Positions 34,017 through 43,855 of a stretch of DNA of 64,000 bases are shown here, piece after piece. Made by a program: the position numbers and the translations under genes. The stretch's first letter is position 1; the number at the start of each line of letters is the position of its first letter. The stretch is from the NCBI GenBank assembly GCA_015698285.1, contig CP048685.1, forward strand, positions 2,108,001-2,172,000, read 5' to 3'. Source of the stretch: Candidatus Nitronauta litoralis. GTDB taxonomy: Bacteria > Nitrospinota > Nitrospinia > Nitrospinales > Nitrospinaceae. The notes under the pieces were generated by a model, which ran no database searches, was not told the DNA's origin, and saw nothing but the letters and a program-made list of their open reading frames with translations.

Positions 34017-35981
34017 CTATTTCTGACGGAGCCAGCTCTGAAACATAAGAACGGCCCATAAGTGATGCGGCCATGAAAATTTACCGGAAAGATGCTCCTG
34101 CCACTTTTTTTGAACAGGCTCCGGATTTAAATATCCTTCCTCTCGCATGCGGTTAGCATCGAGAAGGTCCTCCGCCCAATCCCGCAAGGGGCCTCGCAAC
34201 CATTGATGCAGTGGAATTGAGAATCCCATCTTGGGGCGCTCGATAAGCGAATCGGGAATGTAACGCCTGAGTACCTGACGCAAAAGCCATTTGCTTTTTC
34301 CATGTCGAATTTTCATGTGAAGCGGCAGCCTCCATGCAAACTCAACCACACGATGATCCACCAGTGGTATCCGCGCTTCCAGACTGACCCCCATGCTGGC
34401 CCGGTCCACCTTGGTCAGGATGTCACCCGGCAGGTACCCAAGAAGATCCAGAAGCATCATGTCCTGGGAATAATTTTCCAGTTCAGAAGCCACAGGAAAT
34501 CCTGGGCTTGAGGTCGTTGGATTCGCATGATTCATCACAAGTTTTTCTTTTTTGTTCCAATGAGTGATCATAAGAAAAAATAACTCCCGCCGGGATTGGG
34601 CCGGAAGAACTTCGGCGAGTTTATGGATTTTGTCACCGATGTTACTGTGCTTCAATGTGGCCGGAAGAACAGGTTCCATTATCCTGAACAGTGCATCCCA
34701 TTGGGATGGGGAAAGAGCTGTGCAAATCAGACTGCCTGCCTCGCGGAGAGCTGCTGGAAACAGGTTCATGCGTCTCCATAATTTGGGAGACATCAAATAA
34801 CGGTTATACCCGCCGAATACTTCATCACCCCCGTCGCCCGAAAGGCTCACCTTTACATACCGTTGAGTGAGCTCAGAAACCAGGAAGGTAGGGATTTGAG
34901 AAGAGTCTGAAAACGGTTCGTCATATAGAGTTGGCATTTTTGGAATTACGTCACGTGCCTGCCCGGGAGTCACATACAATTCTGTGTGGTCAGTATTGAG
35001 GTGCCGGGCTACCGCCTGGGCGTATTCCGCTTCGTTATAATCTTTTTCTTCAAATCCTATAGAAAAAGTTTTAACAGGTGATGAGCTTACCGCCTGCATG
35101 ATGGCCGCTACTGTGGAGGAGTCAATGCCTCCGGATAAAAAAGCACCGAGAGGAACGTCCGCGATCATGCGCAGGCGTATGGAATCGCGAAGCAATTGAT
35201 CCAATTCCTCGATGGCTTCCTGGTCGCTTCCCGAAAACGGATTGGAAAGTCCTTCCTGTGCGATCTGCTCCGCCGACCAGTAAGGCACCGGGTCGGGAGT
35301 CTGTTTCGTGGACGTTGCCTTGATGGAAATAAGGTGGCCCGGTGGCAGCTTGGAAATATCTTGATAGATAGAATGGGGAGGCGGAATGAAGGCATACAGC
35401 ATGTATAACTGCAGGGCCTCCCGGTCGATCTCTCCATTAAATGAGGGATGTTTTTTAAAAGGTTTAAGCTCGGAGCCAAAAATAAAAGTATCGTTTTGCC
35501 AGCCATAATAAAGGGGCTTGATTCCGATTCGGTCACGAACCAGATGTAGTGTGCGTTCCTGCCGGTCCCAGAGAGCGAAGGCGAACATGCCAATAAAACG
35601 TTGGAGAGCCTTTTCCAATCCCCATTGTTCTATACAGTTGAGTATGACTTCTGTATCGGAATGTCCCCTCCATTCAGGTGCTCGTTTGGAGGTATCGGGA
35701 TGATTATCCAGCTCCTCTTTTAGTGCAGCAAAGTTGTAAATTTCTCCATTGTAACTGATGACATACCGACCTGAATGAGAGACCATCGGTTGATGTCCCA
35801 TAGGCGACAAGTCGATAATAGACAGTCTGGTGTGTCCCAGGTGTATGCCGGAATCCTGGTCAAACCATTGTCCACGGTCATTGGGACCACGATGGTGCAA
35901 AGTCTGGCACATCGACTCCAGAATTTGGGCTGGATCGCTTCCATTTGATTTTTGATTCAGGAAACCAACGACACCGCACAT
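34017..35981 (-). CDS. asnB: Asparagine synthetase (glutamine-hydrolysing)
   Basis: This 654-residue AsnB-type amidotransferase has N-terminal Cys2 ('MCGVVGFLNQ') for glutamine hydrolysis and a synthetase domain with the ATP pyrophosphatase motif 'FLSGGIDSSTVA' near residue 285. It starts 18 bases after a glycosyltransferase gene's stop. In sugar loci, AsnB relatives often amidate a glycan uronic acid or a glycan-linked group rather than aspartate. Both remain possible here. Confidence 0.92.
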   Translation of the reverse strand: MCGVVGFLNQKSNGSDPAQILESMCQTLHHRGPNDRGQWFDQDSGIHLGHTRLSIIDLSPMGHQPMVSHSGRYVISYNGEIYNFAALKEELDNHPDTSKRAPEWRGHSDTEVILNCIEQWGLEKALQRFIGMFAFALWDRQERTLHLVRDRIGIKPLYYGWQNDTFIFGSELKPFKKHPSFNGEIDREALQLYMLYAFIPPPHSIYQDISKLPPGHLISIKATSTKQTPDPVPYWSAEQIAQEGLSNPFSGSDQEAIEELDQLLRDSIRLRMIADVPLGAFLSGGIDSSTVAAIMQAVSSSPVKTFSIGFEEKDYNEAEYAQAVARHLNTDHTELYVTPGQARDVIPKMPTLYDEPFSDSSQIPTFLVSELTQRYVKVSLSGDGGDEVFGGYNRYLMSPKLWRRMNLFPAALREAGSLICTALSPSQWDALFRIMEPVLPATLKHSNIGDKIHKLAEVLPAQSRRELFFLMITHWNKKEKLVMNHANPTTSSPGFPVASELENYSQDMMLLDLLGYLPGDILTKVDRASMGVSLEARIPLVDHRVVEFAWRLPLHMKIRHGKSKWLLRQVLRRYIPDSLIERPKMGFSIPLHQWLRGPLRDWAEDLLDANRMREEGYLNPEPVQKKWQEHLSGKFSWPHHLWAVLMFQSWLRQK

Positions 35982-35999
35982 GAGTTGAATATTCTCTGG

Positions 36000-37091
36000 T
36001 TAAGTGTTGATGCAAAATTCATAAAGATTTCCGGTGACGACTTTAGAATCGATGAGGGGAATGGCTGCTTCTCGAATAATTTTCCCCTGCGTGGCTCGAT
36101 GTTGTCTGGCAAACTCCAATGTTTCCCTGAAATTAAATTGTTCCTGATAAAGCACATACGGGAAATCTTTTGGAATGGCCGGATCATCGTAGTTCAGCAC
36201 CAGAGGCAGGCCCGCTGCCAGGTATTCTCTGACTTTAAGTGCCGTGGCCTGAGTCATACCTTTCTTAGTAACAGCCAGGCTGCCGATCCCTAGATCCATT
36301 GACTGATATAGTTCAAAGAGCTGTTCGCTTGTCAGCGTTTCGTGATATTTGATTCGTGCCTGGCGTTTGCAACGCAAAAGGGAATCCGGATCAATTTTAC
36401 CCGCCAGGTGGAGTTCAAAAGGAGGTAAATCGGTGTTGTCTTCAATCTGGTCAAGAAGGATATCCAGTCCCTGCCATTTCGAAAAGTAGGTCGAGACCAT
36501 CACTACCTGAACTGGCATCTCTTCTTTTGAAGAAGGAATTCTTTCAAAACTCTGGTAAGAGTCCAGGTCAATGGAATTTGGAAAAAACCGGGTAGGCCCC
36601 GAAAAATTAGAGCGTTTGATTTCGTATTCCAGTATCTCTGGTGTTACAGCGATGAGTGCCCTGAAGCTTTTTATCCAGCAACCACCCAGCCATTTTTCGA
36701 ATTGCAGACGGACATCGCCAGTAGTTTGCAATTCTTCCAATTCCTTGGTGTGGTGTTCCAGAATTATCCTGTCTTTGTTTCTTATAAGAAGGAACAGTAA
36801 AGGATCCACCAAAGGGTACCTTAAGATCACCCGTTCATACTTATTTGTTAATTTATTGACAGCACGGGCCTGGTTGAAACGGATTCCAAGCCGACTGTTT
36901 CCCCCAACCGGTTTGATATTTAAATAAGTGTATTGGTCGTCTTCAGCATTGGTTTCTTTTGGAAGCCAGTAAAAGTCAAAAGGCAATTCAAGTTTCCGCG
37001 CGACTTTGGCTTGCAGGTTGATTTTGGAAAGGATGCTATGCGATTGCCCTTTAAAATTTGAAGTGACCAGATTGATGTAGGCAAGGCGCAT
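36000..37091 (-). CDS. Glycosyltransferase family protein (GT-B like)
   Basis: This 363-residue protein is probably a GT4/GT1-like glycosyltransferase. The C-terminal half carries 'HLAGKIDPDSLLRCKRQARI' and 'MDLGIGSLAVTKKGMTQATA', followed by 'KVREYLAAGLPLVLN', the usual nucleotide-sugar binding region. The N-terminal half is a second Rossmann-like domain ('RLAYINLVTSNFKGQ'). It acts on a surface glycan, to judge by its place between the flippase-side genes and asnB. Acceptor and donor cannot be told. Confidence 0.8.
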   Translation of the reverse strand: MRLAYINLVTSNFKGQSHSILSKINLQAKVARKLELPFDFYWLPKETNAEDDQYTYLNIKPVGGNSRLGIRFNQARAVNKLTNKYERVILRYPLVDPLLFLLIRNKDRIILEHHTKELEELQTTGDVRLQFEKWLGGCWIKSFRALIAVTPEILEYEIKRSNFSGPTRFFPNSIDLDSYQSFERIPSSKEEMPVQVVMVSTYFSKWQGLDILLDQIEDNTDLPPFELHLAGKIDPDSLLRCKRQARIKYHETLTSEQLFELYQSMDLGIGSLAVTKKGMTQATALKVREYLAAGLPLVLNYDDPAIPKDFPYVLYQEQFNFRETLEFARQHRATQGKIIREAAIPLIDSKVVTGNLYEFCINT

Positions 37092-37189
37092 CAGTCATCC
37101 TGAGCAAAGGTTCGGAAGATACTTCCAAAACAGGCAGTTTCGCCCCAAAAAATATTTCAGGCGGGCCCTCTGCCATCGGGGCGGCTCAA

Positions 37190-38698
37190 TTAGCGAGCTT
37201 TATTGTATAGCAGTTCCAGTGCGCGGTTCAGGTTTTTAATGCTTTCTTCCTGAACAGTTGAGAGTGGTTTCTTTTTTTGAAGTTGCAGCTCGATAGCCTG
37301 ATCCAGTTCTTCCGCGTTTTTTGCGCTCACCACGATCCCGGATTCAAAGGCATCCAGAAAGTATTCTTTTTGTGTGTCGGTCAGCATTACAGAGGGGACA
37401 CCAAATTCTTCTGCTTCAATGATTGTTGACGACCCATAAGTGAGATGCAGGTCCATGTGTCTCAGCAGGGCATAAAGCGGAAGGTCGGTGGCAAGATCGA
37501 ATTCAACATGAGCCTGATCACTGTAACGTTTTTTAAACTTTTCTCCCTCGGCCATCCATCCAGGATGGGATCGAACCCACCAACGGTAACGATCTGCAGT
37601 TTGTTTTATTACGGTATCGACAAAATGCCAGAACGATTCATTAGCCTTGGGAGTTTGTAAAGTGATCAGGATGTTTTTAAGTGATGGTTTGCCATTGAGT
37701 GTGTGTTGAATTTTTTTATCATATTCCGTAACAAAAAAACCTTTTCCGGACCGCCATAACTCCAGAAACAGGTTGGCCCCTACCAGACTTTCATTGTTTG
37801 CTCCGGTTTTAGAAGTCCAGTCGCGAATAGTCGCTGCGTCCCGGTCACCCCAGCACCAGAAATACTTAGGAAAGGTGTTGAACCCTCCATTTGGAACGTT
37901 AACGAAGCGTCCGTATGCTGAATGTAAAGGCCCCTGAAAGCCATGCTGGAGATCCATTCCTGGAATATTCAATTGATTGCAGGCGAGATTGAAGGCATAG
38001 CCTTCCATATTGTAGTAACAAACCACCGCAGCCAGTTTAGGTTTCAGCTTTTTCAGTATTTTGAGGAAATAATTTGAGTATTCTCGTATCAGTTTCCCTT
38101 TCAACTCAATGCGATGGAGACACCTTGTTTTGAAACCTAATTTTTTTTCTACCGCGTTTATTAAATCACGGTGACCCGGGAGACATTGGTCGCGATCAAT
38201 AGTTGAAAAGAAACTTTTAAACAACCAGGGAAACTTTGCAGCATCCAGATAGGGCTGGATGAATTTTGAAGGTGTATACCGCGGGATATGTCCTCGATTT
38301 TGAGCAGTAAGAAAAAAACTGGTGAGCCCTTTTTCAGCCAGATGTTCACGCATGGGGTCGCAAAATTTTTCATAGAATTTTCCGTTGATCTCGGTATAAG
38401 TGATCCCTCCCACCAGAAACAGGACATCGGTATGTTTTGGACAGGAAGCGTTGTGTTTCCGATCCAGCCACCAGTACTTAATAAAATTTAAATTCGATTT
38501 TACCAATTCAATGGCCAGGGAACTGGTGTCGGGGCCCGCGACAGGTTGGTCGGTTTGCATGATGAATTGGGCATCAATCTCAATCGCCAGGCGGAAACGC
38601 GCAATAGGCCAGAGATGGACCCCGTCTGCCTGCCATTGATCCACAGGAAACCGGGTCTCCATTTCATTGATGAATGTCATGACATCTGATGGGCGCAT
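37190..38698 (-). CDS. Unknown protein of surface glycan locus, GT-B/epimerase-like C-terminus
   Basis: This 502-residue protein shows no clear family. The centre has 'PGMDLQHGFQGPLHSAYGRF' near residue 245 and 'FNTFPKYFWCWGDRDAATI', and the C-terminal third has 'ADRYRWWVRSHPGWM' and 'THYGSSTIIEAEEFGVPSVML'-like features (seen as 'HLTYGSSTIIEAEEFGVPS'). The latter resembles the end of UDP-GlcNAc 2-epimerase or CDP-glycerol transferase-like proteins. It is therefore likely to be a glycosyltransferase-like enzyme. It lies 2 bases after the flippase stop. Confidence 0.65.
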   Translation of the reverse strand: MRPSDVMTFINEMETRFPVDQWQADGVHLWPIARFRLAIEIDAQFIMQTDQPVAGPDTSSLAIELVKSNLNFIKYWWLDRKHNASCPKHTDVLFLVGGITYTEINGKFYEKFCDPMREHLAEKGLTSFFLTAQNRGHIPRYTPSKFIQPYLDAAKFPWLFKSFFSTIDRDQCLPGHRDLINAVEKKLGFKTRCLHRIELKGKLIREYSNYFLKILKKLKPKLAAVVCYYNMEGYAFNLACNQLNIPGMDLQHGFQGPLHSAYGRFVNVPNGGFNTFPKYFWCWGDRDAATIRDWTSKTGANNESLVGANLFLELWRSGKGFFVTEYDKKIQHTLNGKPSLKNILITLQTPKANESFWHFVDTVIKQTADRYRWWVRSHPGWMAEGEKFKKRYSDQAHVEFDLATDLPLYALLRHMDLHLTYGSSTIIEAEEFGVPSVMLTDTQKEYFLDAFESGIVVSAKNAEELDQAIELQLQKKKPLSTVQEESIKNLNRALELLYNKAR

Positions 38699-38700
38699 GC

Positions 38701-40194
38701 TTAATCCTGTTTGGGTGAGGAAGCAGATTCAGGTTTTTTGAATAGTTTTGGGATGCGCGTGATCAGACGAAAGTAATACTGTTTTTGGCCATTAAAATAT
38801 TGTCCCAGCCCGATAAAGGCCAAAAAAGAAATGATGAGCTTGATTGAAAATAACAGTAAGGGCGATGATCCGGAAAACCTTGAAACTGCAATGCAAAGAG
38901 TCAGTGTGATGGTGAACGCCAGACTGATTTTAACGTAGTCCCATTGAATGGGTTCGTGCTTCAATCCCAGTTTGCCAATGATTATGGTCATCACCAGCTG
39001 CGAGAGAAGTGTGGCGAGTGCGGCACCCGTCATTCCGTAAAGTGGGATTAGATGCCAGTTCAGGCCAATATTGGCAATGGCCCCGGTAAAAGTTCCAACG
39101 GAGACCCAGCGGGTCGCATCCTTTTTGAACATCAGAATGTTGACCAGAATGTAATAAATTCCACGCAGGACAAATGCGAAAGCGACGAATGGGATCACAC
39201 GGCTGGCGGAATGGTAGGGTTCAGCCGTAAACAATTGCAGCATTTCAAGGGAAAACAGGGAGACCAGTGTGCCAAGCAAACAGTAACCTCCAATTAAAGT
39301 CATGCCATTGGCTTTTAGCTCTTGCAGGGAAGTGGCTTCGTTATCTTCAAGTGTTTCCATCGCAACTGGAACATAAGCCCGGTTTACACTGTCCACAAAG
39401 GTGGTGACGATGGTTCCGAATAGAAAGGCAATGTGATAGATACCGGCTGAGGCGGCACTGATCATCGTATTGAGAAAAAACTTATCGGTTACCACCAGAA
39501 TTTGCGCAGATAGGGAATGAGGCACAAGGGGTAAGCTGTATTTTGCAGCCTGTTTAAACAGGTGAATCCGGAACACCCACTTAAAGCTTTTCCTGAAAGA
39601 AATCAGGGTTACGATGGCAAATAGAATTGAGGTGATCAGCGTTGCAAACAGGGGACCCTCTGCCTTCCATCCAAACAAAATGACCAATCCAAGAATTAAT
39701 GCCAGGTGGATTATGAGTTGTACCGTTGAATAGATGGCAAAACGGCCAGCCTGCCCCTGCACCTGCATAGCAGATAAAAAAACCTGGAATAAAGGTTGGA
39801 ATATGAGGGAACTGATTCCGATTGCAATATAGGGCCAGAATGGAATGTCACCCATCACCGGTTTTAGTATTGTTGAGCCCGTCAGGAGCAAGGCCAGACC
39901 GCCTATCAGCGAGGAAAACAAAACGGCAATGATGACCGTTCCCCAGAATTCCTGTAGTGTTTTGGGGTCGTCACGGTAATCAAAATAAAAACGCCCGATT
40001 GCTGCGGGGAGCGACCAGGTGAATAGGACGGAAAGAAATCCGTTGAGAGTGGTCACCACAGCGAGGATGCCAAAATCGTTGGGTGACAGGTAATGTGTGT
40101 ATAAAGGCAGAAGAAAAAACGAAAGACTTCTTTGCAGCAGGTTGGCTGCGGTATAAACGAAGGATCCCCTGCCAAGCTTTTGGGTTGGTGTCAT
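38701..40194 (-). CDS. wzx: Polysaccharide flippase (Wzx/MATE-like)
   Basis: This 497-residue membrane protein has about 14 hydrophobic helices. The N-terminal 'RGSFVYTAANLLQRSLSFFL' and 'YTHYLSPNDFGILAVV' are hallmarks of the Wzx/MurJ-type polysaccharide exporters. It would flip a lipid-linked glycan unit across the inner membrane. The gene is 99 bases downstream of pseI and 2 bases before the next gene, so it seems to continue the pse transcript. Confidence 0.9.
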   Translation of the reverse strand: MTPTQKLGRGSFVYTAANLLQRSLSFFLLPLYTHYLSPNDFGILAVVTTLNGFLSVLFTWSLPAAIGRFYFDYRDDPKTLQEFWGTVIIAVLFSSLIGGLALLLTGSTILKPVMGDIPFWPYIAIGISSLIFQPLFQVFLSAMQVQGQAGRFAIYSTVQLIIHLALILGLVILFGWKAEGPLFATLITSILFAIVTLISFRKSFKWVFRIHLFKQAAKYSLPLVPHSLSAQILVVTDKFFLNTMISAASAGIYHIAFLFGTIVTTFVDSVNRAYVPVAMETLEDNEATSLQELKANGMTLIGGYCLLGTLVSLFSLEMLQLFTAEPYHSASRVIPFVAFAFVLRGIYYILVNILMFKKDATRWVSVGTFTGAIANIGLNWHLIPLYGMTGAALATLLSQLVMTIIIGKLGLKHEPIQWDYVKISLAFTITLTLCIAVSRFSGSSPLLLFSIKLIISFLAFIGLGQYFNGQKQYYFRLITRIPKLFKKPESASSPKQD

Positions 40195-40293
40195 GGCCCG
40201 GGGAAGGCGTGTTCAGCCGAAATTGGGAGATTGTTGGTTATGGTTGGCCTCTAAATATAAGGAATTATGAAAGTTCTTTTAGGCTGGATTGTA

Positions 40294-41364
40294 TCAGGGT
40301 TCCAGTAAAGACCATTGCAATGGAGTTCCCCGGTCTATTTTTTCGCGAGCTTTTTTGCCGAGCACTGAGTCCCAATGTTTGGGAGGGAGTCCATAACCCG
40401 GACGGATGGTTTTGATGTTGTCAGCGGTTATGGCTTCACCAGGGTTAATATCTCGCACAACATAAATGGATCGACGAAATTTCACATTGCGTTCTTCACA
40501 AGGTGCGCGGTCATAGTTTACTCTGCCGAGCGCCTGCCAGGCGGTGTGGCATCCCTCGCATAATTGTTTCAGCTCACCCGGTTCAAGGGAAAAAGCTGCA
40601 TCCGGGCCACCATCAGATCGCTTCAAAGTGAAATGTTTTTCTATGACACAGGCTCCCAGGCTGGTCGCGGCCAGCGCCACTGCAGTTCCCAGAGTATGAT
40701 CGGATAATCCAGCATGCACGGCAAACCGTTCGGCAAGGTCGGCAATGGTTTTTAAATGATATTCATTAGCCGGTGCGGGATAGCTGCTGACACAGTGCAA
40801 CAACACCAGGTCACGGCACCCCGAATCACGCGCTGTTTGCACCGCTTCCCCGATTTCTTCGAGGCTTGCCATTCCAGTTGAGATGATAACCGGTTTGCCC
40901 GTTGAAGCCACCTTGCGTATTAGTGGAAGATCGATGTTTTCAAAGGAGGCGATTTTATAGGCTGGAGGATCGAATTGTTCCAGAAACTCCACAGCTGTGT
41001 CGTCGAAGGGGGTGCTGAACCATTCAATATCCCGTTTTCGGCAACGTTCAATTATCGGTTCGTGCCAGTCCCAGAGCGTGTGCGCTTCTTCGTAAAGCTG
41101 GTAGAGAGTTTTGCCTTTCCACAGGCTGCCGGGATCGTCGATATAAAAATCGGCCTTGTCGATATCCAGGGTCATAGTGTCAGCAGTGTAAGTCTGCAGT
41201 TTAACTGCGTCCGCACCACTATCAGCCGCTGCATCGACCAGTTCCAGGGCACGATCGAGGGACTGATTGTGATTCCCGGACATCTCCGCCACGATGAGCG
41301 GGGGCTGTCCTTCGCCAACGGTTCTGGCACCTAGTTTGAATGGTTCAGGGGGCATGCCATTCAT
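40294..41364 (-). CDS. pseI: Pseudaminic acid synthase
   Basis: This 356-residue synthase condenses phosphoenolpyruvate with the 6-deoxy-AltdiNAc sugar to give pseudaminic acid. It belongs to the NeuB family: 'PLIVAEMSGNHNQSLDRAL' near residue 22, 'DAVKLQTYTADTMTL', 'STPFDDTAVEFLE', 'HAGLSDHTLGTAV', and 'EKHFTLKRSDGGPDAAFSLE', the PseI-type variant. A C-terminal SAF/antifreeze-like domain is present ('VVRDINPGEAITADNIKTI'). It overlaps the pseH stop by 20 bases. Confidence 0.93.
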   Translation of the reverse strand: MNGMPPEPFKLGARTVGEGQPPLIVAEMSGNHNQSLDRALELVDAAADSGADAVKLQTYTADTMTLDIDKADFYIDDPGSLWKGKTLYQLYEEAHTLWDWHEPIIERCRKRDIEWFSTPFDDTAVEFLEQFDPPAYKIASFENIDLPLIRKVASTGKPVIISTGMASLEEIGEAVQTARDSGCRDLVLLHCVSSYPAPANEYHLKTIADLAERFAVHAGLSDHTLGTAVALAATSLGACVIEKHFTLKRSDGGPDAAFSLEPGELKQLCEGCHTAWQALGRVNYDRAPCEERNVKFRRSIYVVRDINPGEAITADNIKTIRPGYGLPPKHWDSVLGKKAREKIDRGTPLQWSLLEP

Positions 41365-41794
41365 AGAATCGGTAAGACTCCTTAAAGCCTGCGCGTTGGA
41401 ACGCTTTTAATGAAGCTGCGTTTTCGCCCAGGATTTTAGCTTGGAGGTGTTTTATTTGTGGATGATGCTGGGCAACCCACTCAATGCCTTTGCTAATGAG
41501 CAGAGACCCAAGTCCTTGCCCTGAGTTCCCCGGAACAAGATAAACTGAAATTTCCCCACCCTCTTGGTCAACAGGTTCAATCCGTATCACACCGATGGAT
41601 TTGCCTTCAGAATCACCGATTAATAAGTGTCGATCGGAAGCCTCGAGTATTTTATTAAACCATTGTTCATGGTCTTCCCATGCGATGGGTGCAGGATCAA
41701 AAATATGTTGGCGCACTTCCGGGTCATTGCGCCAGGCAAAAACCGATTTGCAATCTTCCCTTTGAGCAGATCTCAATGTGATCGAAAATTCCAA
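41345..41794 (-). CDS. pseH: UDP-4-amino-sugar N-acetyltransferase (GNAT)
   Basis: This 149-residue GNAT acetyltransferase is likely to acetylate the 4-amino group after PseC. It has 'SVFAWRNDPEVRQHIFDPAP' near residue 18, and the acetyl-CoA binding 'VYLVPGNSGQGLGSLLISKG' near residue 82, then 'AASLKAFQRAGF'. The start is a TTG with AGAGG before it; no ATG fits as well. It is flanked by pseG (11 bases) and pseI (overlap). Confidence 0.88.
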   Translation of the reverse strand: MEFSITLRSAQREDCKSVFAWRNDPEVRQHIFDPAPIAWEDHEQWFNKILEASDRHLLIGDSEGKSIGVIRIEPVDQEGGEISVYLVPGNSGQGLGSLLISKGIEWVAQHHPQIKHLQAKILGENAASLKAFQRAGFKESYRFYEWHAP

Positions 41795-41805
41795 TCTGGC
41801 CTCTT

Positions 41806-42900
41806 TCAGGAGGAAGCGGATTTTGTGAGCATCAGGATTTCAGCAACGCGTCGGGTTCCCTGTCCATCCAACAGTTTCATTCCTTTTTCAGACATTTCGC
41901 TGAGTAGCGTTGGGTTAGTAGAGAGATTGTTAAGAATTTCGACCCAATCCTCTTCAGATACATTTTTTTCATCGCCAAGGTTGATCAGGGTTCCTTGATT
42001 ATGTGCCTGTTTCGCAACTGCGTCCTGGTTGTCTGCCGAGATCACAACAACAGCCGGGAGCCCCAATACCATGCGTTCCCAGGTTGTCGAGCCGGGACTG
42101 CCCAGAGCGAGGTCAGCCGCCTGCATCAGTTGCGTCATATCGGGTCCATCATGAATCGTGACCGATTCCAAATCCGCGCAAAACGAATTTAATTCATCAC
42201 GATAAGGATAGAAAACCCCCGGTACGATGTCCAGAGCAATGTCCCGGTTAAAAGTCCGGGCAGCTTTGACCGCTTTAAGGGTATTGTTGGATGAGTCGGT
42301 TCCTCCAAAAAACACCAGGATACGATCGAGAGATCCGTTTTTTGGAGAAAGCTTTTGGCGGGCTTCCAGAAATTGTGGGCGAAGCAGGGCATAAGCGGGG
42401 CCAAGGAGAGCGAGACTACCTTCTGGAACAATCTTGTTGTATAGATTCTTTCCACCCTCCTGCAGGTTCTGGTCGAGTAGAATTTCACAGGCATGCGGAC
42501 GATGCAGATCATCAATGGCCATTAGTTGTTTGCAAAACGGCCTAATCTGAATTTCCCATTCAGCATCAAGAGCATAGTGATCGACTACCACCCAGTCTAC
42601 AGGTGGGACCAGATCGGGAAGAACCGAAGCGACGTCAATGGCATCTACTTCAGGCGGTACGCCAAGCCATTGGGTGTATTGGTTCGATGGATTCTTTGCC
42701 TGGGAGTTGCCTTCCAAATTGAGAATCACGCAATCCATCTTCAAAGTTTGAAACCGCCCATGGAACTCTTCCGGCAGATGTCGGCATAAAAAAGTAACCC
42801 GCGCTCCTCGCTCAATGAGAGCTTCCGCCAGCGTGAAACATCGCATGAGATGCCCGGTCCCGATTTCTTTTGATGCGTCGACGCGAAAACAGATATGCAT
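41806..42900 (-). CDS. pseG: UDP-2,4-diacetamido-2,4,6-trideoxy-beta-L-altropyranose hydrolase
   Basis: This 364-residue GT-B fold hydrolase removes UDP to release the free sugar for PseI. The N-terminal 'RVDASKEIGTGHLMRCFTL' carries the catalytic His, and the C-terminal lobe has 'LVFFGGTDSSNNTLKAVKA'-type nucleotide binding (seen as 'ILVFFGGTDSSNN') and 'LALGSPGSTTWERMVLGLP'. The family is about 280-370 residues. It lies 19 bases after the HisF-like stop. Confidence 0.92.
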   Translation of the reverse strand: MHICFRVDASKEIGTGHLMRCFTLAEALIERGARVTFLCRHLPEEFHGRFQTLKMDCVILNLEGNSQAKNPSNQYTQWLGVPPEVDAIDVASVLPDLVPPVDWVVVDHYALDAEWEIQIRPFCKQLMAIDDLHRPHACEILLDQNLQEGGKNLYNKIVPEGSLALLGPAYALLRPQFLEARQKLSPKNGSLDRILVFFGGTDSSNNTLKAVKAARTFNRDIALDIVPGVFYPYRDELNSFCADLESVTIHDGPDMTQLMQAADLALGSPGSTTWERMVLGLPAVVVISADNQDAVAKQAHNQGTLINLGDEKNVSEEDWVEILNNLSTNPTLLSEMSEKGMKLLDGQGTRRVAEILMLTKSASS

Positions 42901-42919
42901 GACAGTATTCCTGAATAGA

Positions 42920-43678
42920 TTACTTTCTGACCGGGATTCCCTTGTCCGCCAGATAAGATTTACTTTCTGCTGGTGTCAATTCAGTAAAATGAAAAACGCT
43001 GGCAGCTGCAACGGCTGAGGCATTGCTTTGTGATACGGCTTGATAAAAATCTTCCGGCTTACCTGCGCCTCCGGATGCGATCACCGGCAGTGAAACGCTG
43101 TCTGTTACCTGCCTGATCAGGTCAAGGTCGTACCCTTGCAGGGTTCCATCCCGCTCAACCGAGGTGATGAGAATTTCACCCGCACCAAGCTCTTCAAGCC
43201 GCTTTGCCCAGTCAGATGGTGAGATAGTTTGCCTCCGGGTTCCGCAGTGGCTCATGCACTCGTAGGAACCTCCAGAAATTTTTTTGGCATCAATACTGGC
43301 GACAATGCATTGCGAACCAAAGCGGTTGGCGGCATCGGTGATCAGTTGCGGATTAACATAAGCGGCCGTGTTGATGGTTACTTTGTCTGCACCGCATTGC
43401 AAGAGAGTCTGCACTTTTTCTATAGTGTCGACTCCACCGCCAACTGTCAAAGGAACAAAGCACTCTGATGTAAACTCCTCCACGGAATCATAATCGAGAT
43501 CGCGTTCCTCCGGAGTGGCTGCTATATCAAGCAGGATCAGTTCGTCGACATCACGGGTATTGTAGACCTTGATTGCTGGTAAGACAGTGCCCACCCTTCG
43601 CCAGCTATCAAAACCTGTTCCCTTGACCAGCCCGACATCTTTCCAGAGCAGGGTTGGTATCAGACGGACTTTTAACAT
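42920..43678 (-). CDS. wbuZ: HisF-like protein for glycan amidination (WbuZ type)
   Basis: This 252-residue TIM-barrel paralogue of HisF keeps 'LTVGGGVDTIEKVQTLL', Asp130 in 'VASIDAKK' and 'TSVERDGTLQGYDLD', but residue 11, the catalytic Asp of true HisF, is Leu ('RLIPTLLWKD'). In WbuZ/AglZ-type proteins the barrel serves as an ammonia channel for an amidotransferase rather than a cyclase. Its partners here are the HisH copy (45627) and the amidotransferase (47227), with two radical SAM genes interleaved. It precedes pseG. Confidence 0.9.
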   Translation of the reverse strand: MLKVRLIPTLLWKDVGLVKGTGFDSWRRVGTVLPAIKVYNTRDVDELILLDIAATPEERDLDYDSVEEFTSECFVPLTVGGGVDTIEKVQTLLQCGADKVTINTAAYVNPQLITDAANRFGSQCIVASIDAKKISGGSYECMSHCGTRRQTISPSDWAKRLEELGAGEILITSVERDGTLQGYDLDLIRQVTDSVSLPVIASGGAGKPEDFYQAVSQSNASAVAAASVFHFTELTPAESKSYLADKGIPVRK

Positions 43679-43855
43679 ATCGGGGGAGTTCGTGGTTAAA
43701 GGAAATTACAAAGGGAGTAATGCAAACAGCCGAATCAATTATATAGCGTTGAAGTCAGGTTGACAGCATTGAATAATCGAACAGGTATAAAGCCGGAAGG
43801 GGGGGCGCCGGGTAGGGGGAGGGGAGAGGTTATTTTCTGAAATGAGATTTTAAAA

